Under the pieces are notes generated by a model that did not search any database, was not told the DNA's origin, and saw only the letters and a program-made list of their open reading frames with translations. Made by a program: the position numbers and the translations under genes. Below, in pieces: positions 33,902 to 42,744 of a DNA stretch of 64,000 bases. Numbering within the stretch: the stretch's first letter is position 1; the number at the start of each line of letters is the position of its first letter. Origin of the DNA: a virus; the IMG/VR virus record IMGVR_UViG_3300008266_008316, positions 1 to 64,000 of that record; one strand, given 5' to 3'.

Positions 33902-36472
33902 ATGTATATGGGACATAAGAAAGTAGTAATTACCGGCGGGTTGGGATATATCGGGTCGGAACTGACAAAGTTATATTCCGGTGAAGCACGATTTAAGAAA
34001 ATTGTAGTTACCGACAATAGATTCGTTTCAGAACGTGTTAAGCAATTACGTGATTGGGGAATCGACTTCGTTCAATGTAGTATTTTGGACGACGAAAAAA
34101 TGTCTGAAATTTTAAAGGATGCAGATGTTGTTCACCATCTCGCCGGTATTACTGATGTAGCTTATACGAAAACCGAATCAAATACAGAAAAGGATAACGA
34201 GATTCAGCGTACTGCAATTCAGGGTACGCTGAATATTCTGAAACACATTCCTTCACATTGTAAGATTGTGTTCCCTTCCACACACGTTGTGTTCGAAGGA
34301 TTCCCCGACGCAAAGTTTGATATTGAAGAAACAGAGCAACCTACTCCGGTATTAACATATTCTCGTAGTAAATACCAGAATGAACTTGATATTAAATCAT
34401 CTGGCAAGGATTATGTTATCTTACGATTGGGTTCGGTATATGGATACTCTACGGATACAATGCGTATCGGTATCATGCCAAATCTCTTTTCAAAGATGGC
34501 ATCGCAAAATGCTACATTGAAACTATTCGGCCGCGGCGTACAATTAAAGTCGTTGGTTTGTATTCACGATGTTGTGCGTTCTTTTAAGTTTATGGAAGAA
34601 CGTAGTGACATCAAGAATGAAATCTTCCATCTAACTGATGAGAATATGACAGTTAAGCAGGTAGCAGAAATTGTCAAATCGATTGAACCAGATACCAATC
34701 TCATTGAAACGGATGATGAGATTCCAAACGTAGGATATACGTTATCAAACAAAAAGTTGCTATCAACGGGATTTACATTCCAAAATAAACTTACATCCGC
34801 TATTAAAGAGATGGTAACCAACTGGTCGGAACGTGAACAGCCTGAACGATTGGAATATATTCTTCGTGGTGGTGATGAATATGTTGATTCACGCGGAAAG
34901 ATTAGTAACTACGAATTAACAGAACCTATTAATTTGATTGGATACATTGAATCAAAGGCAGGATCTGTTCGGGCAAATCACTATCATCCTGTACAAGAGC
35001 AGAAGTGCTTACTCATTAAGGGTCAGTACATTAGTGTCATCAAAGATTTGTCTGTACCAAACGCAAAGATTGAAACACAGGTAATTAATGAAGGTGACTT
35101 GTCTGTTATCCGTCCAAATGTTGCACATACAATGGTGTTTACTAAAGACTCTATCTTTTTAAATCTGGTTCGTGGTGAACGTAAGCATGAAAACTATGGC
35201 GTTACACACACGATTCCATACGTACTGGTAGACGAGAAGTTTAGAGATGAACTGTTACGGGATTACAAGACATCAGATAGAATTACGGGAAACGATAATA
35301 TCAAGCCGGTATTATCGTTGGGACTGTCACCGTTAGCAAACAACCTACTAGACTCATCAGAAGAACCGTGTGAAATGTTTCCACTAGAGTTGATGTATAG
35401 TCCAGACAGTCATAACTGTCAGCTATCATATTCAGTACCATCAGAAAAAATGTTCAAGCATTATCTGTATGTGTCGTCAACATCAAAATCATTTAGAGAA
35501 CATTTCGTACAAGCAGCCGATTCATACACGAAGCAGTTTAATTTGACAGAAGAGTCGTTGGTCGTTGATATTGGTTCGAACGATGGTATTGCTTTGAAGC
35601 CATTTATGGAAAAGAATGTAAGAGTTTTGGGTGTAGAACCTGCTGAAAATATTGTAGAGTTGGCACGAAACGCAGGAGTTCCTACAATATGTTCCTTCTT
35701 CAATACAGGAGTAGCAAATGAAATCGTTAGTACTCACGGTCATGCCGATGTAGTTACTGCATCAAATGTATTTGCTCATGCGAACGACTTGAAGGAAATG
35801 GCAAACGCCGCATTTACGTTACTTAAGCCAGATGGTTCGTTGATTATTGAAGTACAATACCTATTAAACACAATACAAGATTTGACGTTCGATAACATCT
35901 ATCACGAACACTTCAATTATTGGAGTGTGTTGTCACTCAATAACTTCTTTAATATATTGGGTTATAAAGTCTATAAGGTTGAGCACGTGAATACTCACGG
36001 TGGTTCTATCCGAGTCTATATCGCAAAGAATCCAGAGAATGTGGATGCAAGTGTTTCATACTTTTTAGCACAAGAATTGGAATGTGGTCTTGACAAATAT
36101 GAAACGTATGTTAACTTTGCCAAGAGAGTGGAATCGGCAAAAAACAACATCGTTAAAAATGTTAAGATGATGAAGAAGAACGGTTTAAAGATTGTTGGAT
36201 ATGGAGCACCAGCGAAAGCAACCACAGCTTTAAACTATTTCGGATTGACAAATGAAGAAATTTCTTACATCGTTGAGGACAACACACTAAAGCATGGAAA
36301 GTATGTTCCAGGTGTGAAGATTCCTATCTTCTCAAAGGATAAGATTAACGAGGATAAACCAGATATTATTTTAGTGTTGGCATGGAATTTCTTTGAAGAA
36401 ATCAAAAAGAACAATCAGTCTTTAATTGATTCTGGAATTACCTTTGTTAACATAAAAGAATTGATGGGATGA
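33902..36472 (+). CDS. Fusion: sugar SDR epimerase + cupin + C-methyltransferase
   Basis: An 856-aa protein with three parts. Residues 1-310 are an extended SDR (VVITGGLGYIGSEL, HHLAGITDV, and SRSKYQNEL where the usual YxxxK reads SKYQN). Residues about 320-450 are a cupin like dTDP-sugar epimerases/isomerases (ANHYHPVQEQKCLLIKG, IRPNVAHTM). Residues about 460-856 are a sugar C-methyltransferase: VLSLGLSPLANNLL, Rossmann motif DIGSNDGIALKPF, and the C-terminal GYGAPAKATTALNYFG domain. The Cys residues that bind zinc at the start of this methyltransferase family are mostly gone. The AGAGG site fits ATG 33902 or 33908. It probably builds a branched deoxysugar. Confidence 0.75.
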   Translation: MYMGHKKVVITGGLGYIGSELTKLYSGEARFKKIVVTDNRFVSERVKQLRDWGIDFVQCSILDDEKMSEILKDADVVHHLAGITDVAYTKTESNTEKDNEIQRTAIQGTLNILKHIPSHCKIVFPSTHVVFEGFPDAKFDIEETEQPTPVLTYSRSKYQNELDIKSSGKDYVILRLGSVYGYSTDTMRIGIMPNLFSKMASQNATLKLFGRGVQLKSLVCIHDVVRSFKFMEERSDIKNEIFHLTDENMTVKQVAEIVKSIEPDTNLIETDDEIPNVGYTLSNKKLLSTGFTFQNKLTSAIKEMVTNWSEREQPERLEYILRGGDEYVDSRGKISNYELTEPINLIGYIESKAGSVRANHYHPVQEQKCLLIKGQYISVIKDLSVPNAKIETQVINEGDLSVIRPNVAHTMVFTKDSIFLNLVRGERKHENYGVTHTIPYVLVDEKFRDELLRDYKTSDRITGNDNIKPVLSLGLSPLANNLLDSSEEPCEMFPLELMYSPDSHNCQLSYSVPSEKMFKHYLYVSSTSKSFREHFVQAADSYTKQFNLTEESLVVDIGSNDGIALKPFMEKNVRVLGVEPAENIVELARNAGVPTICSFFNTGVANEIVSTHGHADVVTASNVFAHANDLKEMANAAFTLLKPDGSLIIEVQYLLNTIQDLTFDNIYHEHFNYWSVLSLNNFFNILGYKVYKVEHVNTHGGSIRVYIAKNPENVDASVSYFLAQELECGLDKYETYVNFAKRVESAKNNIVKNVKMMKKNGLKIVGYGAPAKATTALNYFGLTNEEISYIVEDNTLKHGKYVPGVKIPIFSKDKINEDKPDIILVLAWNFFEEIKKNNQSLIDSGITFVNIKELMG

Positions 36473-36512
36473 TATTTATACACAAGGGATTCAACACAAG
36501 GAAATATATTAT

Positions 36513-36830
36513 ATGATTTCTAGTATTCAGACTATTGATGAGTTAAAGGAAGCGGTTACTGCTGATGATGTAGTGGTGGTAGATTTATACGCTTCTTGGT
36601 GTCAACCGTGTCAAGAGATGCTACCAGTAATTGAAGAGTTATCGGAAGAGATTCCACTACAATTTTATAAGGTAGACATCGACACGGTGCCGGATGCAAA
36701 GACGTTCACAGGAGCAAAGGCGGTACCTATGTTGTTGGTGTACAAAGATGGACGTAAAAGAGAATTTGCTTTTGGTGTAACTCCAAAAGATAAAATTAAA
36801 AGTAAAATTGAACGTGCTATAAAATTTTGA
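36513..36830 (+). CDS. Thioredoxin (WCQPC)
   Basis: A 105-aa full-length thioredoxin fold with DLYASWCQPCQEM as the active site. The cis-Pro is in KAVPMLLVYKDG. It likely re-reduces the class II ribonucleotide reductase encoded 2.6 kb upstream. A TATTTATA element and an AAGGA site precede it. Confidence 0.85.
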   Translation: MISSIQTIDELKEAVTADDVVVVDLYASWCQPCQEMLPVIEELSEEIPLQFYKVDIDTVPDAKTFTGAKAVPMLLVYKDGRKREFAFGVTPKDKIKSKIERAIKF

Positions 36831-36863
36831 GATACGTCAAATGAATTCTTGTAGAGTTTAACT

Positions 36864-37295
36864 ATGGGCCGAAAGCCCAAACTTAAAAAACAGTCTATTA
36901 GTTCTCTCAACAACATAGAAACTAAAATTTATAATATGCTAAAAGAGATGAATGTCTCTTTTAAGATTCAAACTTCTATTGACAAATACAATGTTGACTT
37001 TTTAGTAGAAGATAAATATATTATAGAAGTATATGGAGATTTCTGGCATTGCAATCCACAGAAATACTCATATGATTTTTTCAATAGAGGTAAAAAGAAA
37101 ACTGCAGCACAAATATGGAAGAGAGATGAGTGTAGAAAAACTCATTTTGAATCACTAGGGTTTAAGTTTTTATCGTTGTGGGAATCGGAAATAAACGGAA
37201 ACACCAAATCAGTTAGAAACAAAATAAAGAAGTTGATAAACAAAAATGGAGACAGTTATGGTTACAGAAATAACAATGAAAGACATGCAGCCTGA
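36864..37295 (+). CDS. Vsr-like/EDxHD endonuclease, possible homing enzyme
   Basis: A 143-aa protein. KYNVDFLVEDKYIIEVYGDFWHCNP followed by WKRDECRKTHFESLGFKFLSLWESEI is the core of the very-short-patch-repair-like nuclease fold, also used by free-standing EDxHD homing endonucleases in T4-like phages. A Lys-rich N-terminus would help DNA binding. It sits between two thioredoxin genes and overlaps the second by 38 nt, consistent with a late insertion. Confidence 0.7.
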   Translation: MGRKPKLKKQSISSLNNIETKIYNMLKEMNVSFKIQTSIDKYNVDFLVEDKYIIEVYGDFWHCNPQKYSYDFFNRGKKKTAAQIWKRDECRKTHFESLGFKFLSLWESEINGNTKSVRNKIKKLINKNGDSYGYRNNNERHAA

Positions 37296-37635
37296 ATCAG
37301 GCGTTCCCGCAGATGATGCGATGCATGTTCTTATGTTCTTCGGAGCAACATGTGGTCCGTGTAAAGCTACAATGCCTCATTATGAATCAGCTGCGTCGTA
37401 TTTTGATAAACTTAATGCCAACATAAAGTTTTACAGAATAAATGCATGGGAACCACAAGAACAAAAAGATTATTGCTTAGAAACTTGGGGAGTAAAAGGA
37501 GTTCCACATTTCAAAGTGTTCTATAAAGGTCAGCAAATACATACAAGAGAAGGTGGTGGTGATGAAACCGCAATGTTAGGTTTTATACAAGAAGCAGTGG
37601 ACACAGCCTTCAGAAATCATAGTGAGATTATATAA
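37258..37635 (+). CDS. Thioredoxin-like protein (TCGPC)
   Basis: A 125-aa protein from the ATG at 37258 (GGAG at 37247-37250). FFGATCGPCKATMPHY is the active site and GVPHFKVFYKG carries the cis-Pro. It is clearly different in sequence from the thioredoxin at 36513, so the two probably serve different partners (reductase versus another reductant pathway). Its stop overlaps the dUTPase start by one base. Confidence 0.8.
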   Translation: MVTEITMKDMQPESGVPADDAMHVLMFFGATCGPCKATMPHYESAASYFDKLNANIKFYRINAWEPQEQKDYCLETWGVKGVPHFKVFYKGQQIHTREGGGDETAMLGFIQEAVDTAFRNHSEII

Positions 37636-37967
37636 TGAAAGTAAAAAGGTTATCTAGAACTGCGACACTGCCGCAGAAAGCACATGCTGGTGATTTGGGA
37701 TATGATTTGTTTTGTGATGAAGCCACGGCAATATTCCCAGCAGAAACGCGAGTTGTTAAAATTGCAGGAGTTATTGATAATGGATACATCGGTGAAATTT
37801 GTATCGCATTATATAATGGGACAGAGAGCTTAATCAATCTTACTCCTGGTGAAAAGATTGCACAACTTGTACTAATCCCTACAGTTAATTTTAGTGTAGA
37901 AGAAGTTACGGAAGTAATATCATCTGACCAACGTGGAGCTGGGGGATTCGGTTCAACGGGAGTGTAA
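37635..37967 (+). CDS. dut: dUTPase, short form lacking motif 2
   Basis: A 110-aa protein, versus about 140-150 usual. Motif 1 AGDLGYDL, motif 3 GVIDNGYIGEI, motif 4 GEKIAQLVL and motif 5 RGAGGFGSTG are all present. The stretch between motifs 1 and 3 is about 35-40 residues too short: ETRVVK runs straight into IAGVIDNGY. The motif 2 strand with its Ser (xRSGLx) is therefore absent. dUTPase hydrolyses dUTP to dUMP. Without motif 2 this copy may be inactive or depend on a partner. The reading frame is intact, so the loss is in frame. Confidence 0.75.
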   Translation: MKVKRLSRTATLPQKAHAGDLGYDLFCDEATAIFPAETRVVKIAGVIDNGYIGEICIALYNGTESLINLTPGEKIAQLVLIPTVNFSVEEVTEVISSDQRGAGGFGSTGV

Positions 37968-37969
37968 CT

Positions 37970-38392
37970 ATGACAACTAGAGCTAAACTAATACTTGTTT
38001 TAACTGCTATTATATTAATAGTATTAATTGTTATTTTTGGCTCAAAACCATATCCAGAAATTACTCCAGAAGAAAATACTAAACTAGAAGTTATAAGGCG
38101 ACGGGCTTATAATGATGCCGTGGAATGTAGTAATACAAAACAGCCTAAACTGAAATATGAAGATATATACTGGGTAGTTATTCCCTCTTCGAAATTACGA
38201 GTACAGGCAGTAGATGGTAGTATTGATTTGGCAGGATTTTTTAATCCAACTGATTCAGCTATTTATCTTCCTTACCCAAGTCGTAATAAACGCTGGATAT
38301 TAGTACACGAAAGTTTACACGCTATTGGATATTTAGGACACCCCGATTTCCCATTCAGACAGCCGTGTGGAGTAATGTCAGACCAAAACTAA
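37970..38392 (+). CDS. Membrane-anchored zinc metallopeptidase-like protein
   Basis: A 140-aa protein. Residues 6-23 form one N-terminal membrane segment (LILVLTAIILIVLIVIF), so the rest faces the periplasm. VHESLHAIGYLGH gives HExxH at 113-117 with further Gly and His as in metzincins, although the last His is one position later than in the classic HExxHxxGxxH. CGVMSDQN near the end resembles a Met-turn. It may cut or bind a cell-envelope protein. The peptidase activity is inferred from the motif only. Confidence 0.6.
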   Translation: MTTRAKLILVLTAIILIVLIVIFGSKPYPEITPEENTKLEVIRRRAYNDAVECSNTKQPKLKYEDIYWVVIPSSKLRVQAVDGSIDLAGFFNPTDSAIYLPYPSRNKRWILVHESLHAIGYLGHPDFPFRQPCGVMSDQN

Positions 38393-38419
38393 AACCCTTG
38401 ACTTCGGTTGAGGGTTTTT
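38392..38419 (+). terminator. Intrinsic terminator with UUCG loop
   Basis: An 11-bp stem (38392-38402 with 38407-38417) contains two G-U pairs, is closed over a TTCG tetraloop, and is followed by more T residues. It ends the operon that stops at 38392. It shares bases with the next promoter. Confidence 0.85.
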
Positions 38420-38426
38420 GTATATT
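38398..38426 (+). promoter_or_regulatory. Promoter of the gp43 gene overlapping the terminator
   Basis: TTGACT (38398-38403), 17 nt, TATATT (38421-38426). The -35 box lies inside the terminator stem. The polymerase gene starts 28 nt after the -10, with an ACGAGG site. Confidence 0.75.
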
Positions 38427-38453
38427 TAAGAGTGAAACTTAAAACGAGGTTAT

Positions 38454-40976
38454 ATGGCTTATAAAAACATATATGTTGATATGCACGGTGATGAATCACC
38501 TACTGTTTATATTTGGGACGATAAACAGGGGTTGATTATTTTGCCGTGGGCAGATTTCAATTATGCATATGTAAAAGACCCGAAGGGCAAGTTTATAAGT
38601 ATGACGGGTGAACGTTTGAGTAAGACACGCCGATTTATGCGTGGACACCCAAACGTGTTTGAGAGTGACTTGCCAAAAGAAACACGGGTGTTGACGGATG
38701 TTTATCTAGACGAGGATACGCCGTCCGAAGGGAACATTGTGATGTTTTTCGATATTGAGGTGTCGATGGCAAATGGTATTCCAAATATTCATAAGCCTAA
38801 TAATGAAATCACTTCAATTGCTGCATATGATCCAACAACAAACAAATACACGGTGTTCGTACTTGATACAACAAAGTTGTACGACAATAGAATGACGGAA
38901 GAAGTGGATACGATATTCTGTCCTACGGAAGTTGACTTACTCCATAAGTTCATCTCCTTGTACGAAGAAATTCAACCCACAATCATCACCGGTTGGAATA
39001 GTAACTATTTCGACGTACCATATTTGTATAATCGTATCCGACAAGTCTGCGGTCCCTCTGTTGCCAATCGGCTGTCCCCAATCGGTAAGGTAAAATATTC
39101 CGAACGACAGGAAAAATATAGAATTGCTGGAGTAAGTTCGCTGGACTATCTTGACCTATACAAGAAGTTTACTTATACACAGCAACCAAACTATCGACTT
39201 GATACAATTGGTCGCATTGAAGTCAATATGGGTAAGATTCCATATGAAGGTTCTCTCGATCAATTGTTTCGAGATGACCTTGATAAGTTTATTGAGTATA
39301 ACCTACAAGACGTGCGTATCATTGTTGAGCTTGACAAGAAGTTGAAGCTCATCGAACTTGTGCGTGGTATTTGTCACATCGGACACGTGCCGTATGAGGA
39401 CTATCCAATGTCGTCACGATTCCTCGAAGGCACCATCGTCACTTACCTTCATCGTAAGGGAATTATCGTGACGGATAAACCGCAAGATAGTCGTGAGAAG
39501 ATGGAAGCACTTGACCGTGGAGAGGAAGGGTTTATCGGTGCATATGTGAAAGAGCCGGTACCTGGTTTGTATGATTGGGTATATTCTCTCGACTTGCAAT
39601 CGCTGTATCCATCCATCATTATGAGTCTTAACATCAGCCCAGAAACGAAGATTGGATTTGTTCGGAACTGGAATATGGAACAACATTTCCGTAAAGAGAT
39701 TACTGCTTATGTTGTTGAGGAAAAGGGTACAGACTCTTCTATGGAAATGGACTACGATACATTTATGGAATTCATTACGGATAATAATCTATCGGTAAGT
39801 TCGAATGGTGTACTGTATACGAACGATAAGAAGGGTATTATTCCAGAAGTTCTTGATACGTGGTTTAGTCAGCGTGTCGAATATAAGAACACGATGAAGA
39901 AGTATGTCAACGAAGGAAACAAGGAAATGGCAGACTATTATGACCGACGCCAACATATTCAGAAGATTTTCTTGAATTCGTTGTATGGTGTTCTTGGGTT
40001 GCCTGTGTTCCGTTTCTATGACGTTGACAACGCTGCTGCGGTTACAATTACAGGACAAGACGTTATTAAATCTAGTGCCAAATTAGTAAACAAGCAGTAT
40101 GAAAAGTTGTTGGGAGAGGCGGGGGACTATGTAACGTATATCGACACCGACTCCATCTATGCTTCAGCAAAACCTATCCTTCCACCAGACGCTGATGCAA
40201 AGCAGTTTACGATTGAAAAAGCACGTGAGATGGAAGCATTGTTAAATAAATTTTATGACACGTTCGCAAAACGTGCTTTTAATTGCAATTCGCATCGTTT
40301 TTACATCAAGGGTGAATCCGTTGCATCTACGGGGTTCTGGGTATCAAAGAAGCGATATGCACTTGATAAGGTGTATGATTTGGAAACGAGTCAAGATGTC
40401 AGTAAGATGGTGGTTAAGGGATTGGATGTAGTTCGTTCAAGTTTCCCGAAAGCATTTGGTGACTTCATGCGTCAGATGTTGAAGGATATTTTGAAGGGTA
40501 TGCATAAAGAGGAAATGGACACTAAAATCTTGGAGTTCAAGGCATCGTTGGATGATAGAAACTATCTAGATATTGCTCGAAATACTGCGGCAAATAACAT
40601 CTCTGAATATGTAATGGATAACGTGGTGGGGTTGAAGGCGGCAAAGAAGTCTACTCCCGCCCACATTAAGTCGGCTATTATCTATAATCGATTGCTGGTA
40701 CACTTTGGAATCGATGACCGATACGAACCGATTTCAGATGGTGAAAAGATTAAGTATGTTTATCTGAAAAAGAACCCGTTACAGATTGAAGCGGTAGCAG
40801 TTAAGGGATATCAAGATCCTCCACAAATCACCGACTTTATTCAACAGTATATCGATACCGATGCCTTGTTCGATAATGAATTAAGAAATAAATTGGATGA
40901 TTTTTATTCCGCACTGAAATGGGGAAACATTCCCACCGAAGTCAATCAGAATGCGTCGGAGTGGTTTGCGTTTTGA
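38454..40976 (+). CDS. 43: Family-B DNA polymerase (gp43)
   Basis: An 840-aa protein, slightly shorter than T4 gp43 (898). Exonuclease motifs are FFDIEVS (about residue 99), WNSNYFDVPYLYNR and LQDVRIIVELD. Polymerase motifs are A SLDLQSLYPSII (about 378), B KIFLNSLYGVLG (about 503) and C YIDTDSIY (about 561). It is the replicative polymerase working with the gp45 clamp and gp44/62 loader encoded at 49.7-56.8 kb. It has its own promoter, and the end overlaps no other gene. Confidence 0.92.
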   Translation: MAYKNIYVDMHGDESPTVYIWDDKQGLIILPWADFNYAYVKDPKGKFISMTGERLSKTRRFMRGHPNVFESDLPKETRVLTDVYLDEDTPSEGNIVMFFDIEVSMANGIPNIHKPNNEITSIAAYDPTTNKYTVFVLDTTKLYDNRMTEEVDTIFCPTEVDLLHKFISLYEEIQPTIITGWNSNYFDVPYLYNRIRQVCGPSVANRLSPIGKVKYSERQEKYRIAGVSSLDYLDLYKKFTYTQQPNYRLDTIGRIEVNMGKIPYEGSLDQLFRDDLDKFIEYNLQDVRIIVELDKKLKLIELVRGICHIGHVPYEDYPMSSRFLEGTIVTYLHRKGIIVTDKPQDSREKMEALDRGEEGFIGAYVKEPVPGLYDWVYSLDLQSLYPSIIMSLNISPETKIGFVRNWNMEQHFRKEITAYVVEEKGTDSSMEMDYDTFMEFITDNNLSVSSNGVLYTNDKKGIIPEVLDTWFSQRVEYKNTMKKYVNEGNKEMADYYDRRQHIQKIFLNSLYGVLGLPVFRFYDVDNAAAVTITGQDVIKSSAKLVNKQYEKLLGEAGDYVTYIDTDSIYASAKPILPPDADAKQFTIEKAREMEALLNKFYDTFAKRAFNCNSHRFYIKGESVASTGFWVSKKRYALDKVYDLETSQDVSKMVVKGLDVVRSSFPKAFGDFMRQMLKDILKGMHKEEMDTKILEFKASLDDRNYLDIARNTAANNISEYVMDNVVGLKAAKKSTPAHIKSAIIYNRLLVHFGIDDRYEPISDGEKIKYVYLKKNPLQIEAVAVKGYQDPPQITDFIQQYIDTDALFDNELRNKLDDFYSALKWGNIPTEVNQNASEWFAF

Positions 40977-41007
40977 TATGTATATAAACACCCCCAATGA
41001 GGTGCGT

Positions 41008-41715
41008 ATGAAAGATTTACTGACGATTGTTATCCCGTGTAAGAATGAAGAAAACTATATTGTCCCTTTATTGGAAGATTTGCTTCAACAGCACGATATT
41101 GGAGATGTCCGCATCATTATCGCAGATGCCGATAGTACCGATGCTACTGTCCCTCTTATAAACACGTACAAGGGTGACCTCAATATCGAAGTCATCAAAG
41201 GTGGAAATGTATCTGTTGGACGAAACAACGGTGCGAAATTAGTTACTACTCCGTATATACTGTTCTTGGATGCTGATGTCCGATTCTTTCATCCACGAGC
41301 GATTAGTGATACCTTATATCAGATGCGAACATTCAATCTGGATTTGATGACATTGAACATCAAAAATTATGGAAGTGATTTACGTGCTTCATTCTTTTTC
41401 TGGGCATTCAATATTATCAATAAGATTATGACCAAAAAAACTCCATTTGCGATTGGGGCATTCTTTCTCACTAGACGAGATGCATTTGAGTACTTCGGTG
41501 CATTTCCGAACAAGTATGAGACATCAGAAGATTATATATTGAGCAGAGAATATCATGCTAAATATTTTCAAATCGGTGACCACTACTTCGGTCAAGATGA
41601 ACGTCGATTCAAGAAGTTAGGATACTTGGGGATGCTATGGTATATGACCGTCAACTTCTTCAATAGAAATAATCTCAAACACTTTGAAAAAGCCAAAGTA
41701 AATTACTGGAACTAG
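41008..41715 (+). CDS. GT2-family glycosyltransferase
   Basis: A 235-aa protein from the ATG at 41008, which has GAGG 5 nt upstream. Earlier in-frame ATGs at 40951 and 40978 lie in or right at the end of gp43. LTIVIPCKNEENYI starts the GT-A fold. IIIADADSTDAT and LFLDADVRFF (DxD) follow. A hydrophobic C-terminal stretch suggests membrane association. It is paired with the LpxH-like gene, so an envelope glycolipid substrate is possible. Confidence 0.75.
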   Translation: MKDLLTIVIPCKNEENYIVPLLEDLLQQHDIGDVRIIIADADSTDATVPLINTYKGDLNIEVIKGGNVSVGRNNGAKLVTTPYILFLDADVRFFHPRAISDTLYQMRTFNLDLMTLNIKNYGSDLRASFFFWAFNIINKIMTKKTPFAIGAFFLTRRDAFEYFGAFPNKYETSEDYILSREYHAKYFQIGDHYFGQDERRFKKLGYLGMLWYMTVNFFNRNNLKHFEKAKVNYWN

Positions 41716-41716
41716 T

Positions 41717-42445
41717 ATGAAACACCACAAAGCAATTATCATCTCTGATGTGCATTTAGGGACCGAGGCAAGTAAAGCAGCAGAGTTATTGGAATTCTTA
41801 AATGAAAATCACACCGATATCCTTATTATTAACGGAGACTTTGTTGACGGGTGGGCGTTGGCAAAGGGGTATAAGTGGAGAGCAAAACACACGAAGGTGA
41901 TCTCAAAGATACTAGACATTTCCAGAAAGATACCTGTAGTCTGGATACGTGGAAATCACGATGAGTTCTTACACGAATTCATGCATATGCACTTGGGAAA
42001 ACTCCAAGTAGAAGAAAACTATATCCTTGACTTGGGTGAAGGAAAGAAATACTTTATCTTCCACGGAGACATTCTGGACGTATTCGTTGCCAAGTGGAAG
42101 TGGATTGCAAAGATTGGAGCAAGTGGATATGAACTCGCCCTTCGTATTAATACCTTATATAATAAATGGAGAAAGTGGAGAAAACTTCCGTACTACTCTA
42201 TTTCCAAGGATATTAAGAATGGAGTGAAAGCGGCAGTCAACTATATAACCGACTTTGAAGTAAGTGCTATAAAACTCGCTCGCCAGAATAATTGTTCTGG
42301 TGTTATATGCGGACATATCCATAAACCAGAGAATAGACAAATTGCAGGTGTTCATTATGTAAACTCTGGGGATTGGGTGGAGAATTTAACAGCAGTTATT
42401 ATTGACCACAATAATAATATTATAATAAAAGAATTTCACAAATAA
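41717..42445 (+). CDS. LpxH-like metallophosphoesterase
   Basis: A 242-aa protein. Calcineurin-type metal motifs are in order: IISDVHLG, INGDFVDGW, WIRGNHDEF, FHGDILDVF and ICGHIHKP. The WxxxK(R)-rich middle and the overall layout match UDP-2,3-diacylglucosamine diphosphatase relatives of the lipid A pathway. It begins 1 nt after the GT2 gene. A phage copy could alter host LPS or act on another nucleotide-sugar lipid. Confidence 0.7.
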   Translation: MKHHKAIIISDVHLGTEASKAAELLEFLNENHTDILIINGDFVDGWALAKGYKWRAKHTKVISKILDISRKIPVVWIRGNHDEFLHEFMHMHLGKLQVEENYILDLGEGKKYFIFHGDILDVFVAKWKWIAKIGASGYELALRINTLYNKWRKWRKLPYYSISKDIKNGVKAAVNYITDFEVSAIKLARQNNCSGVICGHIHKPENRQIAGVHYVNSGDWVENLTAVIIDHNNNIIIKEFHK

Positions 42446-42464
42446 TACTTTATAATAGATACAC

Positions 42465-42493
42465 TTGACAAATTGGGGGATGAGTGATATATT
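42465..42493 (+). promoter_or_regulatory. Promoter with the -10 box as the hairpin loop
   Basis: TTGACA (42465-42470), 17 nt, TATATT (42488-42493). A 12-bp inverted repeat (42476-42487 with 42494-42505, one G-T pair) leaves exactly the six -10 bases as its loop. It drives the lipoprotein and ligase genes. Confidence 0.85.
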
Positions 42494-42522
42494 TCATTCA
42501 TCCCCTATTCTTTGGAGTATGC

Positions 42523-42744
42523 ATGAAAAAGTTACTAACATCAATGTTACTGTTGGTGTCGTGTGTAGACCCAGATGCAGAAAAAACATATGTCGTTACT
42601 TGTAGATTCCCCCAAGAAACATTTACGGATACGATAGTAACCGGAGCTAATGTGTGGCATTTAAAAGAATCGTATCGTATCGACAACGCATATTATCCCA
42701 CATCCTTTTGTACTATGAGGTTTACTATCAATGAACAACGTTAA
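42523..42744 (+). CDS. Small predicted lipoprotein
   Basis: A 73-aa protein from the ATG at 42523 (GGAG at 42514-42517). MKKLLTSMLLLVSC is a lipoprotein signal with lipidation Cys14 (VSC box). The mature part is 60 residues with two more Cys. It may be a superinfection-exclusion or lysis-related outer-membrane lipoprotein; the function is not known. It overlaps the ligase start by 14 nt. Confidence 0.65.
   Translation: MKKLLTSMLLLVSCVDPDAEKTYVVTCRFPQETFTDTIVTGANVWHLKESYRIDNAYYPTSFCTMRFTINEQR

Noticed and set aside
42484-42522. Earlier start for the small lipoprotein
   Set aside because: It would begin inside the promoter hairpin and spoil the lipoprotein signal; ATG 42523 has GGAG.
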